This document shows positions 1 through 9,370 of a stretch of DNA of 64,000 nt, piece after piece; positions within the stretch are counted from its first letter, which is position 1, and every line of letters starts with the position of its first letter. The stretch is taken from positions 62,001 to 126,000 of the forward strand of contig JAAESX010000080.1 of the NCBI GenBank assembly GCA_024228935.1, read 5' to 3'. Both the position numbers and the translations under genes were made by a program. The notes below the pieces were generated by a model, which saw nothing but the letters and a program-made list of their open reading frames with translations, ran no database searches and had not been told where the DNA came from. This DNA comes from Pseudomonadota bacterium (GTDB taxonomy: Bacteria; Myxococcota_A; UBA796; CAJQPC01).

Positions 1-528
1 GTTGTCCGTGCTGTGGCTGACCCGCGGGTGGTCCTCGGCGAGCGAAGCGTCATCGAGGGCGGGCAGGGGCCGGTAGTCGACGTCGATGCGAGCCGCGGCC
101 TCGCGCGCCAGCTCGGGGCGCGCAGCCGCGACGAGGACCACGGCCTCGCCCACGTGCCGCACGACCTTGGCCGCCAGCACCGGCTGGTCGGTCCCCTCGA
201 GCGCCGTCGAGTTCTGGTGGGGGATGTCCGCCGCCGTCACCACTGCGATGCCCGACCAGTCGTACTCCAGGTCGAGGCGGATGCCCCGGATCAGCGCGTG
301 CGCGTGCGGCGAACGCACCACGGCGCCGTACAGGCAGCCCGGCACCACCAGGTCGGCGATGTACCGCGCGCTGCCCTGTGCCTTTGCCGCGCCGTCCAGC
401 GGAGCGAGTACGGCCTTCGTGTTGCGCAGCTGCCCGTTCTCCCGGTCGCGCCGAGGATATCGCGGGCTGATCGGTCTCCGTGTGTTGGAACGGCGTCTCG
501 GCGGTCCAAGCGCCGGAGGTACTCCCAT
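1..528 (-). CDS. Xanthine dehydrogenase-type molybdopterin-binding subunit (partial)
   Basis: The minus strand is open from 528 to the left edge (176 codons, no stop), so only the N-terminus is present. It reads G-S-A-R-Y-I-A-D-L, then PGCLYGAVVRSPHAHA, then TAADIP and VRHVGEAVVLVAA. This is the a/b hammerhead domain of the large molybdenum subunit of xanthine dehydrogenase/aldehyde oxidase enzymes, which oxidise purines, aldehydes or CO. The only in-frame ATG is at 528 and lies in the CATG palindrome shared with the divergent phosphorylase start. Homology begins about 35 codons later, so the true start may be a non-ATG codon nearer 430, for example the codon at 429 behind a GGGAGAA stretch. 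The substrate cannot be read from this fragment. Confidence 0.8.
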   Translation of the reverse strand, partial: MGVPPALGPPRRRSNTRRPISPRYPRRDRENGQLRNTKAVLAPLDGAAKAQGSARYIADLVVPGCLYGAVVRSPHAHALIRGIRLDLEYDWSGIAVVTAADIPHQNSTALEGTDQPVLAAKVVRHVGEAVVLVAAARPELAREAAARIDVDYRPLPALDDASLAEDHPRVSHSTDN

Positions 529-2551
529 GTCCGACGTCCACGCCCGCGCACTCCTCGCCGAGCTCGTCTCCGATCTGTGGTGGTCCTGGGATCCCGAGGC
601 GCGCAGCCTCGTCGAGGCCCTCGACCCCATCCGGTACGAGGCTCTGGGGCACAGCCCGACGGCTGTCCTCGAGGAGCTCGAGCACGTGCCCGAGGAGGTC
701 GCCCAGGCGCTCCCGGCCATCGTCGAGCGGGCGCGCGCGTACCGGGGAGCGACCGAAACGTGGGCCGCGTGCGAGGTGCCGCTCCTGGGTCGCGTCGCGT
801 ACCTGTCGATGGAGTTCGGCCTGCACGAGGCGCTGCGCATCTACTCCGGCGGCCTGGGCATCCTGGCGGGTGACCACGTGCGGTCGGCCTCGGACCTGGG
901 CCTGGACTTCGTCGCGGTCGGTCTGCTCTACCGCCACGGCTACTTCCGTCAGCTGATCGATCGGGGCGAGCAGGTGCCTGCCTGGCCCGAGGTGCACACC
1001 TCGAAGCTCCCCATCGAGGAGGTCCTGGTCGACGGCGAGCCGCTTCGCATCGAGGTCCCCGACGGCCACGAGACCTACCGAGTGCGGGTGTGGCGCGTCG
1101 GCGTGGGGCGCGTATCGCTGTTCCTCCTCGACGCCGACCTGCCCGAGAACCCGCCGCACCAGCGGGACGTCACGGGCTCGCTGTACGGCGGGGACTCGCG
1201 CATGCGCATCCGTCAGGAGGTCCTGCTCGGAATCGGCGGGATCCGAGCCCTGGTGGCGCTCGATCAAGTGCCCGAGGTCCTGCACCTGAACGAGGGGCAC
1301 TGCGCCTTCGCGCCCGTCGAGTGGATGCGGCAGATGGTCGAGGCCGGCGCGTCGCTTGGCGAGGCCGAGACGTTCGTCCGGGATCACACTGTGTTCACCA
1401 CGCACACGCCGGTGCCCGCGGGCCACGACCGGTTCGGCTGGGACCTGGTCAACGGCGTGCTCGGACCCTGGCGCGACGCGATGGGCTGGGCCCACGGCGC
1501 GCTGATGGACCGCGGCCGGAAGGACCCGACCGACCTGGCCGAGCCGCTGAACATGACCCGCCTGGCGATGGGCCTGGCGCGCGCCACGAACGGCGTCTCC
1601 GAGCTGCACGGCGAGGTCAGCCGCCAGATGTTCGAGGACCCGACCATCGGGCACGTCACCAATGGCGTGCATCCCACGTTCTGGATGGGCGACGCCGCCC
1701 AGCGCATGCTCGACGAGGAGGTCCCGGGCTGGCGTGAGCATCTGGCCACCGGCGAGCCGCTCGTCGGGCTCGAGGGCATCCGCGACGCCCGGATCGCGGC
1801 CATGCGCAGCTCGCAGCGGAACCTGCTGCGGGGGGAGCTCGCGCGACGCCAGCGGGTGCTGATCGAGGACGACGCCCTGATCGTCGGGTTCGCCCGCCGG
1901 TTCGCTCCGTACAAGCGCGCGGACCTGCTGCTGACGGACCCGGACCGGCTCGAGGCGCTGCTGGATGCGGGCATGCGGTTCGTCTTCGCGGGCAAGGCGC
2001 ACCCCAAGGACACCGCGGGTCGGGCGCTCCTGTCGCGCATCCTGTCGGCGGCGCGTGCACCTCGGTTCCACGGTCGCCTCCTGTTCGCCCAGGGCTACGG
2101 CATCGAGCTGGGGCGGCGGATGACGCAGGGCTGCGACGTGTGGCTCAACAACCCGCGGCGGCCGCGCGAGGCGTCCGGCACGTCGGGACAGAAGGTCGTG
2201 CTGAACGGCGGCCTGAACGCGTCGGTCCTCGATGGCTGGTGGCCCGAGGGGTACGACGGGACCGGCGGCTGGGCCATCGGCGAGCCCCGGGAATTCGACA
2301 CGATCGAGGAGCAGGACGCGGCCGACGCGATCTCGCTGTACGAGGTGCTCGAGGACGTGCTCGCGACCTGGCAGGACCGGTCGGCGTGGAACCAGCGCAT
2401 CCGCTCGTCGATGGCGCGGGGCATCCCGGCGTTCAACACCCACCGGATGGTCGCGGACTACGCGCGGACGGTCTACTCGTCGGCTGCGGTGTCCTCGCAG
2501 GTGCCGATGGCCGGGTCGGTGTCGTCGCAGTCGTCGTCGTTCGGGACGTAG
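527..2551 (+). CDS. glgP: Alpha-glucan (glycogen) phosphorylase, short type
   Basis: Releases glucose-1-phosphate from alpha-1,4-glucans by phosphorolysis in the cytoplasm, mobilising glycogen. The 674-residue product starts at an ATG behind GGAGGT (515-520). It opens with a segment like the DUF3417 cap of the short phosphorylases (WWSWDPEARSL). It then has YLSMEFGLHEALRIYSGGLG, HLNEGH, THTPVPAGHDRF and RRFAPYKRADL. The cofactor motif EASGTSGQK places the pyridoxal-phosphate lysine at about residue 556. The length fits the Thermotoga/Mycobacterium-type family rather than the roughly 800-residue E. coli type. The last 26 codons run antisense into a convergent lipoprotein gene and are Ser/Val-rich, so the tail is probably not conserved. 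No other glycogen gene is next to it. Confidence 0.93.
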   Translation: MSDVHARALLAELVSDLWWSWDPEARSLVEALDPIRYEALGHSPTAVLEELEHVPEEVAQALPAIVERARAYRGATETWAACEVPLLGRVAYLSMEFGLHEALRIYSGGLGILAGDHVRSASDLGLDFVAVGLLYRHGYFRQLIDRGEQVPAWPEVHTSKLPIEEVLVDGEPLRIEVPDGHETYRVRVWRVGVGRVSLFLLDADLPENPPHQRDVTGSLYGGDSRMRIRQEVLLGIGGIRALVALDQVPEVLHLNEGHCAFAPVEWMRQMVEAGASLGEAETFVRDHTVFTTHTPVPAGHDRFGWDLVNGVLGPWRDAMGWAHGALMDRGRKDPTDLAEPLNMTRLAMGLARATNGVSELHGEVSRQMFEDPTIGHVTNGVHPTFWMGDAAQRMLDEEVPGWREHLATGEPLVGLEGIRDARIAAMRSSQRNLLRGELARRQRVLIEDDALIVGFARRFAPYKRADLLLTDPDRLEALLDAGMRFVFAGKAHPKDTAGRALLSRILSAARAPRFHGRLLFAQGYGIELGRRMTQGCDVWLNNPRRPREASGTSGQKVVLNGGLNASVLDGWWPEGYDGTGGWAIGEPREFDTIEEQDAADAISLYEVLEDVLATWQDRSAWNQRIRSSMARGIPAFNTHRMVADYARTVYSSAAVSSQVPMAGSVSSQSSSFGT

Positions 2552-2679
2552 CCGGACAGGGTGCACGAGGCCGACGGCGCCGAGCCGTCGCCCAGCCCGT
2601 CGAAGTCGGTGTCCGGCCAGCAGCCGTACGTGATGTGGCGCGGCGCACAGGACGTCAGCGCGAGCAGCAGCATCACCAT
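2473..2679 (-). CDS. Small lipoprotein, Asp/Cys-rich
   Basis: A 68-residue protein whose start MVMLLLALTSC is a lipoprotein signal with lipobox ALTSC (Cys11). The mature part has D-T-D-F-D-G-L-G-D and D-D-D-C-D-D-T-D-P, the calcium- or metal-binding style of MopE-like lipoproteins. The ATG at 2679 follows GGAAGG and lies inside the last codons of the upstream gene (overlap 2673-2679), so it is the last gene of the long minus-strand operon. A second ATG sits at 2673. Its 3' end overlaps the phosphorylase 3' end by 79 bases in antisense. It could alternatively be a degraded remnant of a longer MopE-type protein. Function unknown. Confidence 0.7.
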   Translation of the reverse strand: MVMLLLALTSCAPRHITYGCWPDTDFDGLGDGSAPSASCTLSGYVPNDDDCDDTDPAIGTCEDTAADE

Positions 2680-4001
2680 GTCATCGCCTTCCAGGTCAGC
2701 TGGAGACCGCCGGACAGCGCGGCGGTCTGGAATGTGCGCTTGGCGGGCCCGTGCTCGGCGATGGTCGGCGCCATGTCGAGCTGACCTCGGCCGAAGGCGC
2801 CGACCTGGATGTGCCCCAGGTCGAAGTCGGCCCCGATGTCGACCGCCATCGCCGGCATCCAGATACGGTCGGGGGTCGCGTCCTCGTACGTCCGGAACGA
2901 CGCGAGCCAGGACATGCCCAGGTGGGGGGCGAAGACCTCGTCGACCGGGCGGTACCAGAAGCCGACGACCGCGTCGCGTGCGGCCACCGGGTGCGGCTCG
3001 TAGAGCAGCGTGTGTTCGCGCGGTGTGTGGGCTCGGACGCCGGCGCCGAAGCGGATCCCGTAGGGCGTGCTGTACCCCGCGAGCAGCTCGCCCGTCCCGA
3101 TCTCGGAGTGGACGGGGCGACGCTCGAAGCCGCCCTGGGCGCGCACCCACAGGCTGTGCTCGTCGTAGGTCTTGCGGACGTCCAGGTCCGCGACCCTGTC
3201 GTAGGCCCCGATGCCCAGCACCGCGGCGTCGAGGCTGGGGCCCGTCATGTCGAGCTCGCCCGAGCCGATGCCGACGAGCGGGGTCGCGTCATCGTCGATC
3301 CGGTAGATCAGGCCGCCCTGCACGTAGTTGGCCGCGGCGGCCGAGCTGGGGCCCGGGAGAGCGACCGCCCACCACCACCGGTCGACCAGTCCCTCGTCGT
3401 CCACGTTGGCCTCGGCTCCGAACTGGAGTCGGAACGGGCTGCCCCCCGGCGTGCGCGTGGTGCCCTGGCCCTGGGACTGGATGCGCGCTTCGTCGCGGGT
3501 GTGGCGCGCGGACATCGAGGTGCCCCCGTTCGCGCCGGGGATGTGCCCGACGTAGTTCTCGTCCTGGATCCAGGTGTCCGGCCCGTCGAGCCGGAGATCG
3601 AAGCCCACCATCGCTCGGCCGATCAGCGCCTCGGCGAGCTCGCGCTGGGCGTTGTTCAGGTCGTCGTCGTCGAGGTCCGGTGTCGCCCGAAGGCCGCCCT
3701 CGGCGTTGAACGTGAGAGTCAGGGTGGCGCCCAGGATGCCGTCGCGCAGCTCCTTCAGCTCGTCGTCGATGACCCCGCGGTCGTACTCCACGGCGCGGGC
3801 CTGGAACGCCGCGTCCTCGACGACGCAGACACGCGCTCGCTCGACGTCTTCGCACTCCAGCTGCAGCAAGATGCGGAAGGCATCCGCCTGGCCCTGCGAC
3901 GCGAACACCTTGCCGTGGACCGGGACCGCCCATGGGAGCTCGACGTAGGCGTCGGCCAGCCAGGTGGTCGCGGACGCGGAGCCCAGCAGCGCCAGGATCA
4001 T
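2673..4001 (-). CDS. Secreted, probably outer-membrane beta-barrel-like protein
   Basis: I do not recognise the family. The 442-residue protein starts MILALLGSASA, a signal peptide with a likely cut after Ala11. The C-terminal half alternates polar and hydrophobic residues with many aromatics and glycines (LWVRAQGGFERR, ELLAGYSTPYGIRFGAG, VGFWYRPVDEVF, IQVGAFGRGQLDM), as beta-barrel strands do, and the protein ends LQLTWKAMTW. A middle stretch has a run of Asp and Asn residues near a stated D-L-D-D-D-D-L. The ATG overlaps the stop of the giant upstream gene (ATGA, 3998-4001), so it is translationally coupled to the GHKL genes. An outer-membrane or periplasmic place is inferred from the composition only. 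Confidence 0.75.
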   Translation of the reverse strand: MILALLGSASATTWLADAYVELPWAVPVHGKVFASQGQADAFRILLQLECEDVERARVCVVEDAAFQARAVEYDRGVIDDELKELRDGILGATLTLTFNAEGGLRATPDLDDDDLNNAQRELAEALIGRAMVGFDLRLDGPDTWIQDENYVGHIPGANGGTSMSARHTRDEARIQSQGQGTTRTPGGSPFRLQFGAEANVDDEGLVDRWWWAVALPGPSSAAAANYVQGGLIYRIDDDATPLVGIGSGELDMTGPSLDAAVLGIGAYDRVADLDVRKTYDEHSLWVRAQGGFERRPVHSEIGTGELLAGYSTPYGIRFGAGVRAHTPREHTLLYEPHPVAARDAVVGFWYRPVDEVFAPHLGMSWLASFRTYEDATPDRIWMPAMAVDIGADFDLGHIQVGAFGRGQLDMAPTIAEHGPAKRTFQTAALSGGLQLTWKAMTW

Positions 4002-7000
4002 GCGGGCTCCAGCGAGGCCATGCGCTCACCCACCCGCAGGGCCAGCTCGGGCAGGACCTTCGTGCGTCCGCTGGTCATGAGCGCGCGCTCGCCGAGCCAC
4101 CAGGCGACGCGGACGATGGCGCGGGCGTCGCCCTCGATCGCTGGGCCGCGGAGGGCCATCGGGGCGGACTCGAGCTCCAGATCCTTGCCCAGCCGATTCG
4201 GCACGTTCAGGCCCTTCACGAGCTGGGTGAACGTGCTCCGTACCCCCTTGCGAGCCGCATCGAGCGCCCGCTCTTCGGCCAGCCGCTGCTCGGCGGCGGT
4301 CTTCCGGTCGGCGTCGACCGCCTTCTGGGCGCGCCACTGCGTCGTGGCCACGCCGGTCAGGCCGATGGCGGCCAGGAGCTCGCGGTTGTTGCCTTCGTCG
4401 TGCACGACGAAGTGCCCCTCGACCGGCTCGTTCCCGAGCAGGACCACGGACGCGTCGTCGGCACTCCGCAGCGGCTGCGGGCCGCCCGGTGCGGTGAGCA
4501 GGGGGGCCAGGTACCAGGCGTCCTTCACCCGGGCGTCGGACGACCCCAGGATCTCGACGACGCGTCGGCGGCCGAACCAGCTCTCGCGGATGCCCGCGGC
4601 GCCGGCCTCGACCAGCTCCTCGTAGGCCTTGTCGATCGCCTTCTCCCGGGCCCGGTCCTTCGCCGCGCGGGTGAACGCCTTGTCGTGGCCCTCGACCTCG
4701 ATCACGCCGAACAGCCCGGGGAAGGGGACCTCACGCGTCTCGAGGGGGACCCCGTCCACGCGGAAGTGGAGGCGCCCAGGGGCGTCGAGGTCCGTCTCGA
4801 GCGCGAGCAGGGCACGGAAGCTCTTGCCCTCGACGCCGCGCTGGATCCAGTACCGGCCGTCGGGCAGCTCGAACCGGTGCTGCTGCTGGGCTCGTCGACG
4901 GTTTACCCGCCAGTCCTCGAGCGCCTCCGTCTTCGCGTTCGAGCCGCCGAAGAACGCGATCGCCAGCTCCATCACCCGGGGCTCGACCACGACGAAGGGC
5001 CGGTTCGGGTCCAGCGAGGGGGTGGCGGAGGACGGGGTGACCCAGCGCGGCGGGTGGCGGAGCTGGACCACAGCGTGCGCAGTCATCGGCTTGCCCGATC
5101 CCGTCCGGAAGAGCTCGAGCCCGGCCAGGCGCCGCTTCCAGGAGTTCGTTCCGGGCTTCGGCATGTCGCGACGGTGCTTGAAGGCGCGCTGCAGGACGCC
5201 GAGCCACAGGCGGGTCCGACTCGCCGGCACCTCATCCAGCAGGCGCTGGACGGCCACGACGCTCCGCTCCTCGAGGAACCTCTCGAGCTGGTCCAGGGCC
5301 TTGCCCTTCTTCGGCCCTGCCCACGTCGCGTCGGGCTCGATGGCCGGGTCGCTCACATGGCCGACCAGGGGCACCGGGCCCTTGTGGGGGATGCGCCCCA
5401 GCCGGCGCCAGTCGACGTGGATCACGATGTCCGTGCGGCCGGAGACGTCGACCTGAAGGAAGCCTTCGCGGGCGCCCTCGAGCGGGATCGTCAGCAGCAC
5501 GCCGGGCAGCGCCTGGGGCTCGACCCGGACCGGGGGAGCCTCGCGGCGGCGGTGGGCCTCCTCCTCTCGGCGCAGCTCGACCGCGTAGTCGGTCGTGGGT
5601 CCGAACGCGCGCAGCGCCCGGCCGAGCGCCGGGTCGGCCCGGAAGACGGGTCGGTCGGGGTCCGCGGGCCGGCCGTAGGTGCCGGGCTGGACGACCCGGA
5701 TCCGACCTTGCTTCGCGGCCTCGGCGAGCGCGGTCAGTGGCACGCGCTCCCCATCGCTCGTCTCCACGAGAGGCAGGTCGTTCCACGCCGAGACGTCGTT
5801 CGAGGCGGCGTAGGTCACCAGCGTCGGGAGCAGGCGCTCGCCCAGGAGACGCGTGAACTGACCGTCCTCGACGGGCTCACTCCCATGGGCGAAGCGGGCG
5901 CAGGCATGCAGGAACGCCTGGGCGATCTCGCGGGCGCGAGCGCGGGCGTCCTCGAGCGCGGCGCCAGGCTGCGGCGCGCTGAACGCCAGGTCGGGCTCGA
6001 GCGCCGGGTCGAAGACGCGCACCACCACGGGCACCCCGACCTTCAGGCTCTCGATGCCCAGAAGGCGGTCTTCGACGAGCCACTCGATGCGTCCGACGTG
6101 CGAGCTCGTGCTCACGGCCAGTCCGATCCAGTGCTTCGCGCCATCGTGGTCGACCCGCCAGGCAGCGCTGAACGCCCCACCCGCCGGGAAGAGTCCCTCC
6201 TTGGACAGCGCGGACCGGCGGTGCTCGCCCTCCTCGATCTCGGCGAGCAGGGCCCGCCCCTCGACGGTCTCGACTCCGGCCACGTCGAGCAGGCGGCGGA
6301 CGTCGCGGCTGCTGCGCACCCAGTCTCGGCCGTCGGGGGCGTCTCGGGGCGGCGAGCCAGGCGGGATGAGCACCACCTCGCCCAGATCCTTGACCTTCAG
6401 CAGGTGGCCGTCGATCGACGGGAGCAGAGGGAAGGCGCGCAGACGCGCACACGCCGCGTCTTGTTCGGGCGTCCGCGAGGGGCGCCTCAGCAGGTGATCC
6501 AGCAGGCGAAGGCGCGCGAGTGCAGGCAGCGCCGGGAAGTCGAGCCAGGTGTCGATGGCCTGCAGGGCCAGGTCCACGACCGTCGCGTTCATCGCGGTCG
6601 TCTCGCCGACCAGGTTCTGGTACAGCGCGTCCGGGATGATGCGGTCCCCGTGGACCACGGCGTCCGCGGCGATGGGCAGCGGCAGGGTCTCGACCGTGAC
6701 GCAGCGGCCGTCGACCAGGAAGCGCACCCGCAGCCCAGGCTCGCGGTCTCGGGCCACGGACAGGCCGACGCTGACGCGCAGATCGCCGTCGGTCAGGTGG
6801 CGAACGGCCACCACGTCGTCGATCGGGAACAGCGCCTCGATCGCGCGGCTCTGGAAGCGTCTCAGGGCCTCGCCACGGATCTCGAGCCGGCGCGTGATGT
6901 CCCGCAGCGAGCGCTTTCCGCGTGGCCCGAAGCCTTGGGCGGCGACGATGCGACGCCGGCTCGCGTCCAGGACCAGGGCGCCGCGCATGTCGGGGGGCAC

Positions 7001-9370
7001 GTCGCCCTCGGGCAGCTTGGGCAGGTACTCGACGGGACCGGCGGGCTGCGCGGCCAGCGATGCGATGGACTCGAGCCGCCCCGTGACCGTGGGGAAGAGC
7101 GGCAGCTCCTGCAGCGCGATGGGCAAGGGGCTCCAGCTCTTCAGCGCGCCCTCGAGCCAGGCCTGGACCACGGCGTCCGGGTCCGGCGAGCGGGCGTGCG
7201 CCAGGACGAGCTCCTTGAGCGCCGGCCGCAGCTCGTGCACGGCGCGCTGGCCGGTGCCCTCGGGGTCCTCGAGGCCGTCGAGTCGAGACGTGGCCGCGAT
7301 GTGCTCGAAGTCCAGGACGGCTCGGGTCGAGGGGAACCCGGTCTCGGCGAGCACCTCGCCCAGGAACACGCCGTGGTGCAGCACGCGGACCTGGGTCCCG
7401 TCCGGCAGTCCGCCCTCGACCAGCAGGCCGACCTCGCCGTGGACGCCCTCCGCCCGGATCGTGGTGCGCGCGACGGTGTACTCCGGGATGCGCGCGGGCT
7501 CGGCGCCGGACGCCAGGCGGCGCTCGCGCACGACCCGGTCCTCGAGGTCCGATGCGACGTCGCGAAGGGACTTGTGGCCGAACAGGTGGCGCAGACTCTC
7601 GCGTGTCGGCGAGGTGTCCGCCAGCAGCCGCTCGACGCCGAACGGCAGGATGAGGCCCGGTCGGCAGACCTGCAGCTCGCCGTCCTCGGACAGCCAGGTC
7701 TGCAGCGTCGCCAGGTCCACGTGACCCGACCCGTGCAAGGGGAAGATGGCTGCGGTCCGCAGCGCGTCGTCCAGCTGGTGGAGCTGCCCTTTGACCGCGA
7801 CGGTCTTCAGCCAGATGTGCAGGGCCTGCCTCGCCACGGGCGCGTGGTCGAAGCTCCGAGCGAGCTCCATCAACAGCTCGCCGGCCTCGTCGCTGGCGAC
7901 CTCGAGCGCCCCCTCGTAGGCGGGGTTTCGGACGATCCGTCGGAACCGGGGGCCGGCGTCGAGCGGCCCCTCGATACGGATGCTCAGCGGGCCTGGGAGC
8001 CGCAGCTGGGTGACCTCGACGGGGAGACCGTCGACCCGCAGCTCGACGCGGCAGCCGTACTCGCCCGACGGCAGGACCGAGGCGCCGAAGCCGATGCTGC
8101 CGCGGACCCCGTCCCGGTCGAAGCGTCGCTCCAGCAGCGCGCGGGTGTGGTCGAAAGCGTGCCGGCGTCGCGACAGCTCCGCCCGACGCAGACGGCCCTG
8201 GAACAGGTCCTCGAACAGGCCGTCGCGGGGGATGGTCTCGACGTGGATGGCCTCGAGCCACGCCAGGATCGTGGCCATGCGCGGGGTCCGTGCGTTCTGA
8301 AGGAACAGCTGGGGTCCATCGAGCTCGGGGGCCATGCGGCCGGGCGCGGTGAACGTCATCACCTTGCCCACGGACCGGAGCTGGTCGGCGCTCCACAGGC
8401 GCTCGTTGGCGTCGAAGAAGAGCGGCATCGACTGGAGCGACCGGGTCTGGCTCGTCCGCTGCGTGATGAGCTCCATCGCGGTGACGCGCAGATCGGCCGC
8501 GTACCAGGGGCTGTCCTCGTCGAGCAGCGCGGCCCGGACCAGATCGCGGAACCTGGCGCGGAGCTGGCGCACGAGCTTCTGCCAGGCGTTGTCGCGGACG
8601 ACCTTGCTGCGGGATGCGTTCAGCTTCAGGTCGTCGGCGTGCACGGCGCCGCGCAGCGCGAGGCCTCCGGCGGTGAGCTCGATGGTGTCCACACGGATGC
8701 CGTCCCGGACCACCTGGATGGGGCCCTGCTCGGCCAGCCAGACATGCCCTCCGCCCACGGTCTCCGAGCGGAACCCCGGCGGCGGACCGGTCAGGTGGCG
8801 CCGCAGCCGGGCGCCGTTGATCTCGATGGGGATGGGGCACCAGGCGGCCTCGGCCTGGAGCATGCGGCGCTCGATGGTGGGCGTGACCCACTCGCGCACG
8901 ACGGCCATCGAGAAGCGCTCGCGGACGTGGATGCGCACGCCCTCGATGCGGCCGTGCCGGGTGTGCACGACCTCGAGCGGATCCGAGAGGTCCAGGTGGA
9001 GGCCCGGGCGGACCAGGTGCACCCACTTCGGGGCCAGCCCGAGCGCGCCGTGGATGCCCTGGGCCAGATGCTGGAGCATGCGCGCGTCGTCGTCGGCCTT
9101 CTGGCTGAAGATGTGGTCGAAGAGCGCCTCGATCTCGTCGGCGGTCGGGTGCCGGCCGTCCCAGGTGATGGCGAAGTCATCGGCGTCGTTCTCGATGGCG
9201 ACGGCGGTCGCCCCCGCCCGGACTGCGGCGGCGACCAGCTCGAGCACGTAGCGGTGCGGGTCCTGGAGCTGGAAGCGAGCGAGCTTCTCCATCGCGCGCC
9301 GGCGGTCGAGCTTGAACTCGCCCGAGCGGACCACGCGGGTGTCGTCGAGGTGCTCGTCGCGCAGACTCAT
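3998..9370 (-). CDS. Giant protein with degenerate Hsp90/GHKL-like N-terminus
   Basis: A 1790-residue protein without a signal peptide. The ATG at 9370 overlaps the stop of the Hsp90-like gene (ATGA); the reading frame stays open further upstream but that part is antisense noise. Residues 41-56 (Y-V-L-E-L-V-A-A-A-V-R-A-G-A-T-A) match the position and shape of the GHKL N-box, but the usual Asn is Ala. They are followed by ENDADDFAITWDG (60-72), a weak match to the ATP-lid Asp motif, and by LAQGIHGALGL (102-112). I infer a GHKL fold that may have lost ATP binding. The rest shows repeating blocks of similar style (for example LRVSVGLSVARDREPGLRV and HRAGLEVRVL-type strands with lids), suggesting internal repetition as in sacsin-like proteins, but I cannot name a family. 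It sits directly after a bona fide Hsp90-like gene. Confidence 0.85.
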   Translation of the reverse strand: MSLRDEHLDDTRVVRSGEFKLDRRRAMEKLARFQLQDPHRYVLELVAAAVRAGATAVAIENDADDFAITWDGRHPTADEIEALFDHIFSQKADDDARMLQHLAQGIHGALGLAPKWVHLVRPGLHLDLSDPLEVVHTRHGRIEGVRIHVRERFSMAVVREWVTPTIERRMLQAEAAWCPIPIEINGARLRRHLTGPPPGFRSETVGGGHVWLAEQGPIQVVRDGIRVDTIELTAGGLALRGAVHADDLKLNASRSKVVRDNAWQKLVRQLRARFRDLVRAALLDEDSPWYAADLRVTAMELITQRTSQTRSLQSMPLFFDANERLWSADQLRSVGKVMTFTAPGRMAPELDGPQLFLQNARTPRMATILAWLEAIHVETIPRDGLFEDLFQGRLRRAELSRRRHAFDHTRALLERRFDRDGVRGSIGFGASVLPSGEYGCRVELRVDGLPVEVTQLRLPGPLSIRIEGPLDAGPRFRRIVRNPAYEGALEVASDEAGELLMELARSFDHAPVARQALHIWLKTVAVKGQLHQLDDALRTAAIFPLHGSGHVDLATLQTWLSEDGELQVCRPGLILPFGVERLLADTSPTRESLRHLFGHKSLRDVASDLEDRVVRERRLASGAEPARIPEYTVARTTIRAEGVHGEVGLLVEGGLPDGTQVRVLHHGVFLGEVLAETGFPSTRAVLDFEHIAATSRLDGLEDPEGTGQRAVHELRPALKELVLAHARSPDPDAVVQAWLEGALKSWSPLPIALQELPLFPTVTGRLESIASLAAQPAGPVEYLPKLPEGDVPPDMRGALVLDASRRRIVAAQGFGPRGKRSLRDITRRLEIRGEALRRFQSRAIEALFPIDDVVAVRHLTDGDLRVSVGLSVARDREPGLRVRFLVDGRCVTVETLPLPIAADAVVHGDRIIPDALYQNLVGETTAMNATVVDLALQAIDTWLDFPALPALARLRLLDHLLRRPSRTPEQDAACARLRAFPLLPSIDGHLLKVKDLGEVVLIPPGSPPRDAPDGRDWVRSSRDVRRLLDVAGVETVEGRALLAEIEEGEHRRSALSKEGLFPAGGAFSAAWRVDHDGAKHWIGLAVSTSSHVGRIEWLVEDRLLGIESLKVGVPVVVRVFDPALEPDLAFSAPQPGAALEDARARAREIAQAFLHACARFAHGSEPVEDGQFTRLLGERLLPTLVTYAASNDVSAWNDLPLVETSDGERVPLTALAEAAKQGRIRVVQPGTYGRPADPDRPVFRADPALGRALRAFGPTTDYAVELRREEEAHRRREAPPVRVEPQALPGVLLTIPLEGAREGFLQVDVSGRTDIVIHVDWRRLGRIPHKGPVPLVGHVSDPAIEPDATWAGPKKGKALDQLERFLEERSVVAVQRLLDEVPASRTRLWLGVLQRAFKHRRDMPKPGTNSWKRRLAGLELFRTGSGKPMTAHAVVQLRHPPRWVTPSSATPSLDPNRPFVVVEPRVMELAIAFFGGSNAKTEALEDWRVNRRRAQQQHRFELPDGRYWIQRGVEGKSFRALLALETDLDAPGRLHFRVDGVPLETREVPFPGLFGVIEVEGHDKAFTRAAKDRAREKAIDKAYEELVEAGAAGIRESWFGRRRVVEILGSSDARVKDAWYLAPLLTAPGGPQPLRSADDASVVLLGNEPVEGHFVVHDEGNNRELLAAIGLTGVATTQWRAQKAVDADRKTAAEQRLAEERALDAARKGVRSTFTQLVKGLNVPNRLGKDLELESAPMALRGPAIEGDARAIVRVAWWLGERALMTSGRTKVLPELALRVGERMASLEPA

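Noticed and set aside
50..2566. An 838-codon minus-strand frame over the phosphorylase
   Set aside because: It is the antisense shadow of glgP. The real minus-strand gene there is the xanthine-dehydrogenase-type fragment in another frame.
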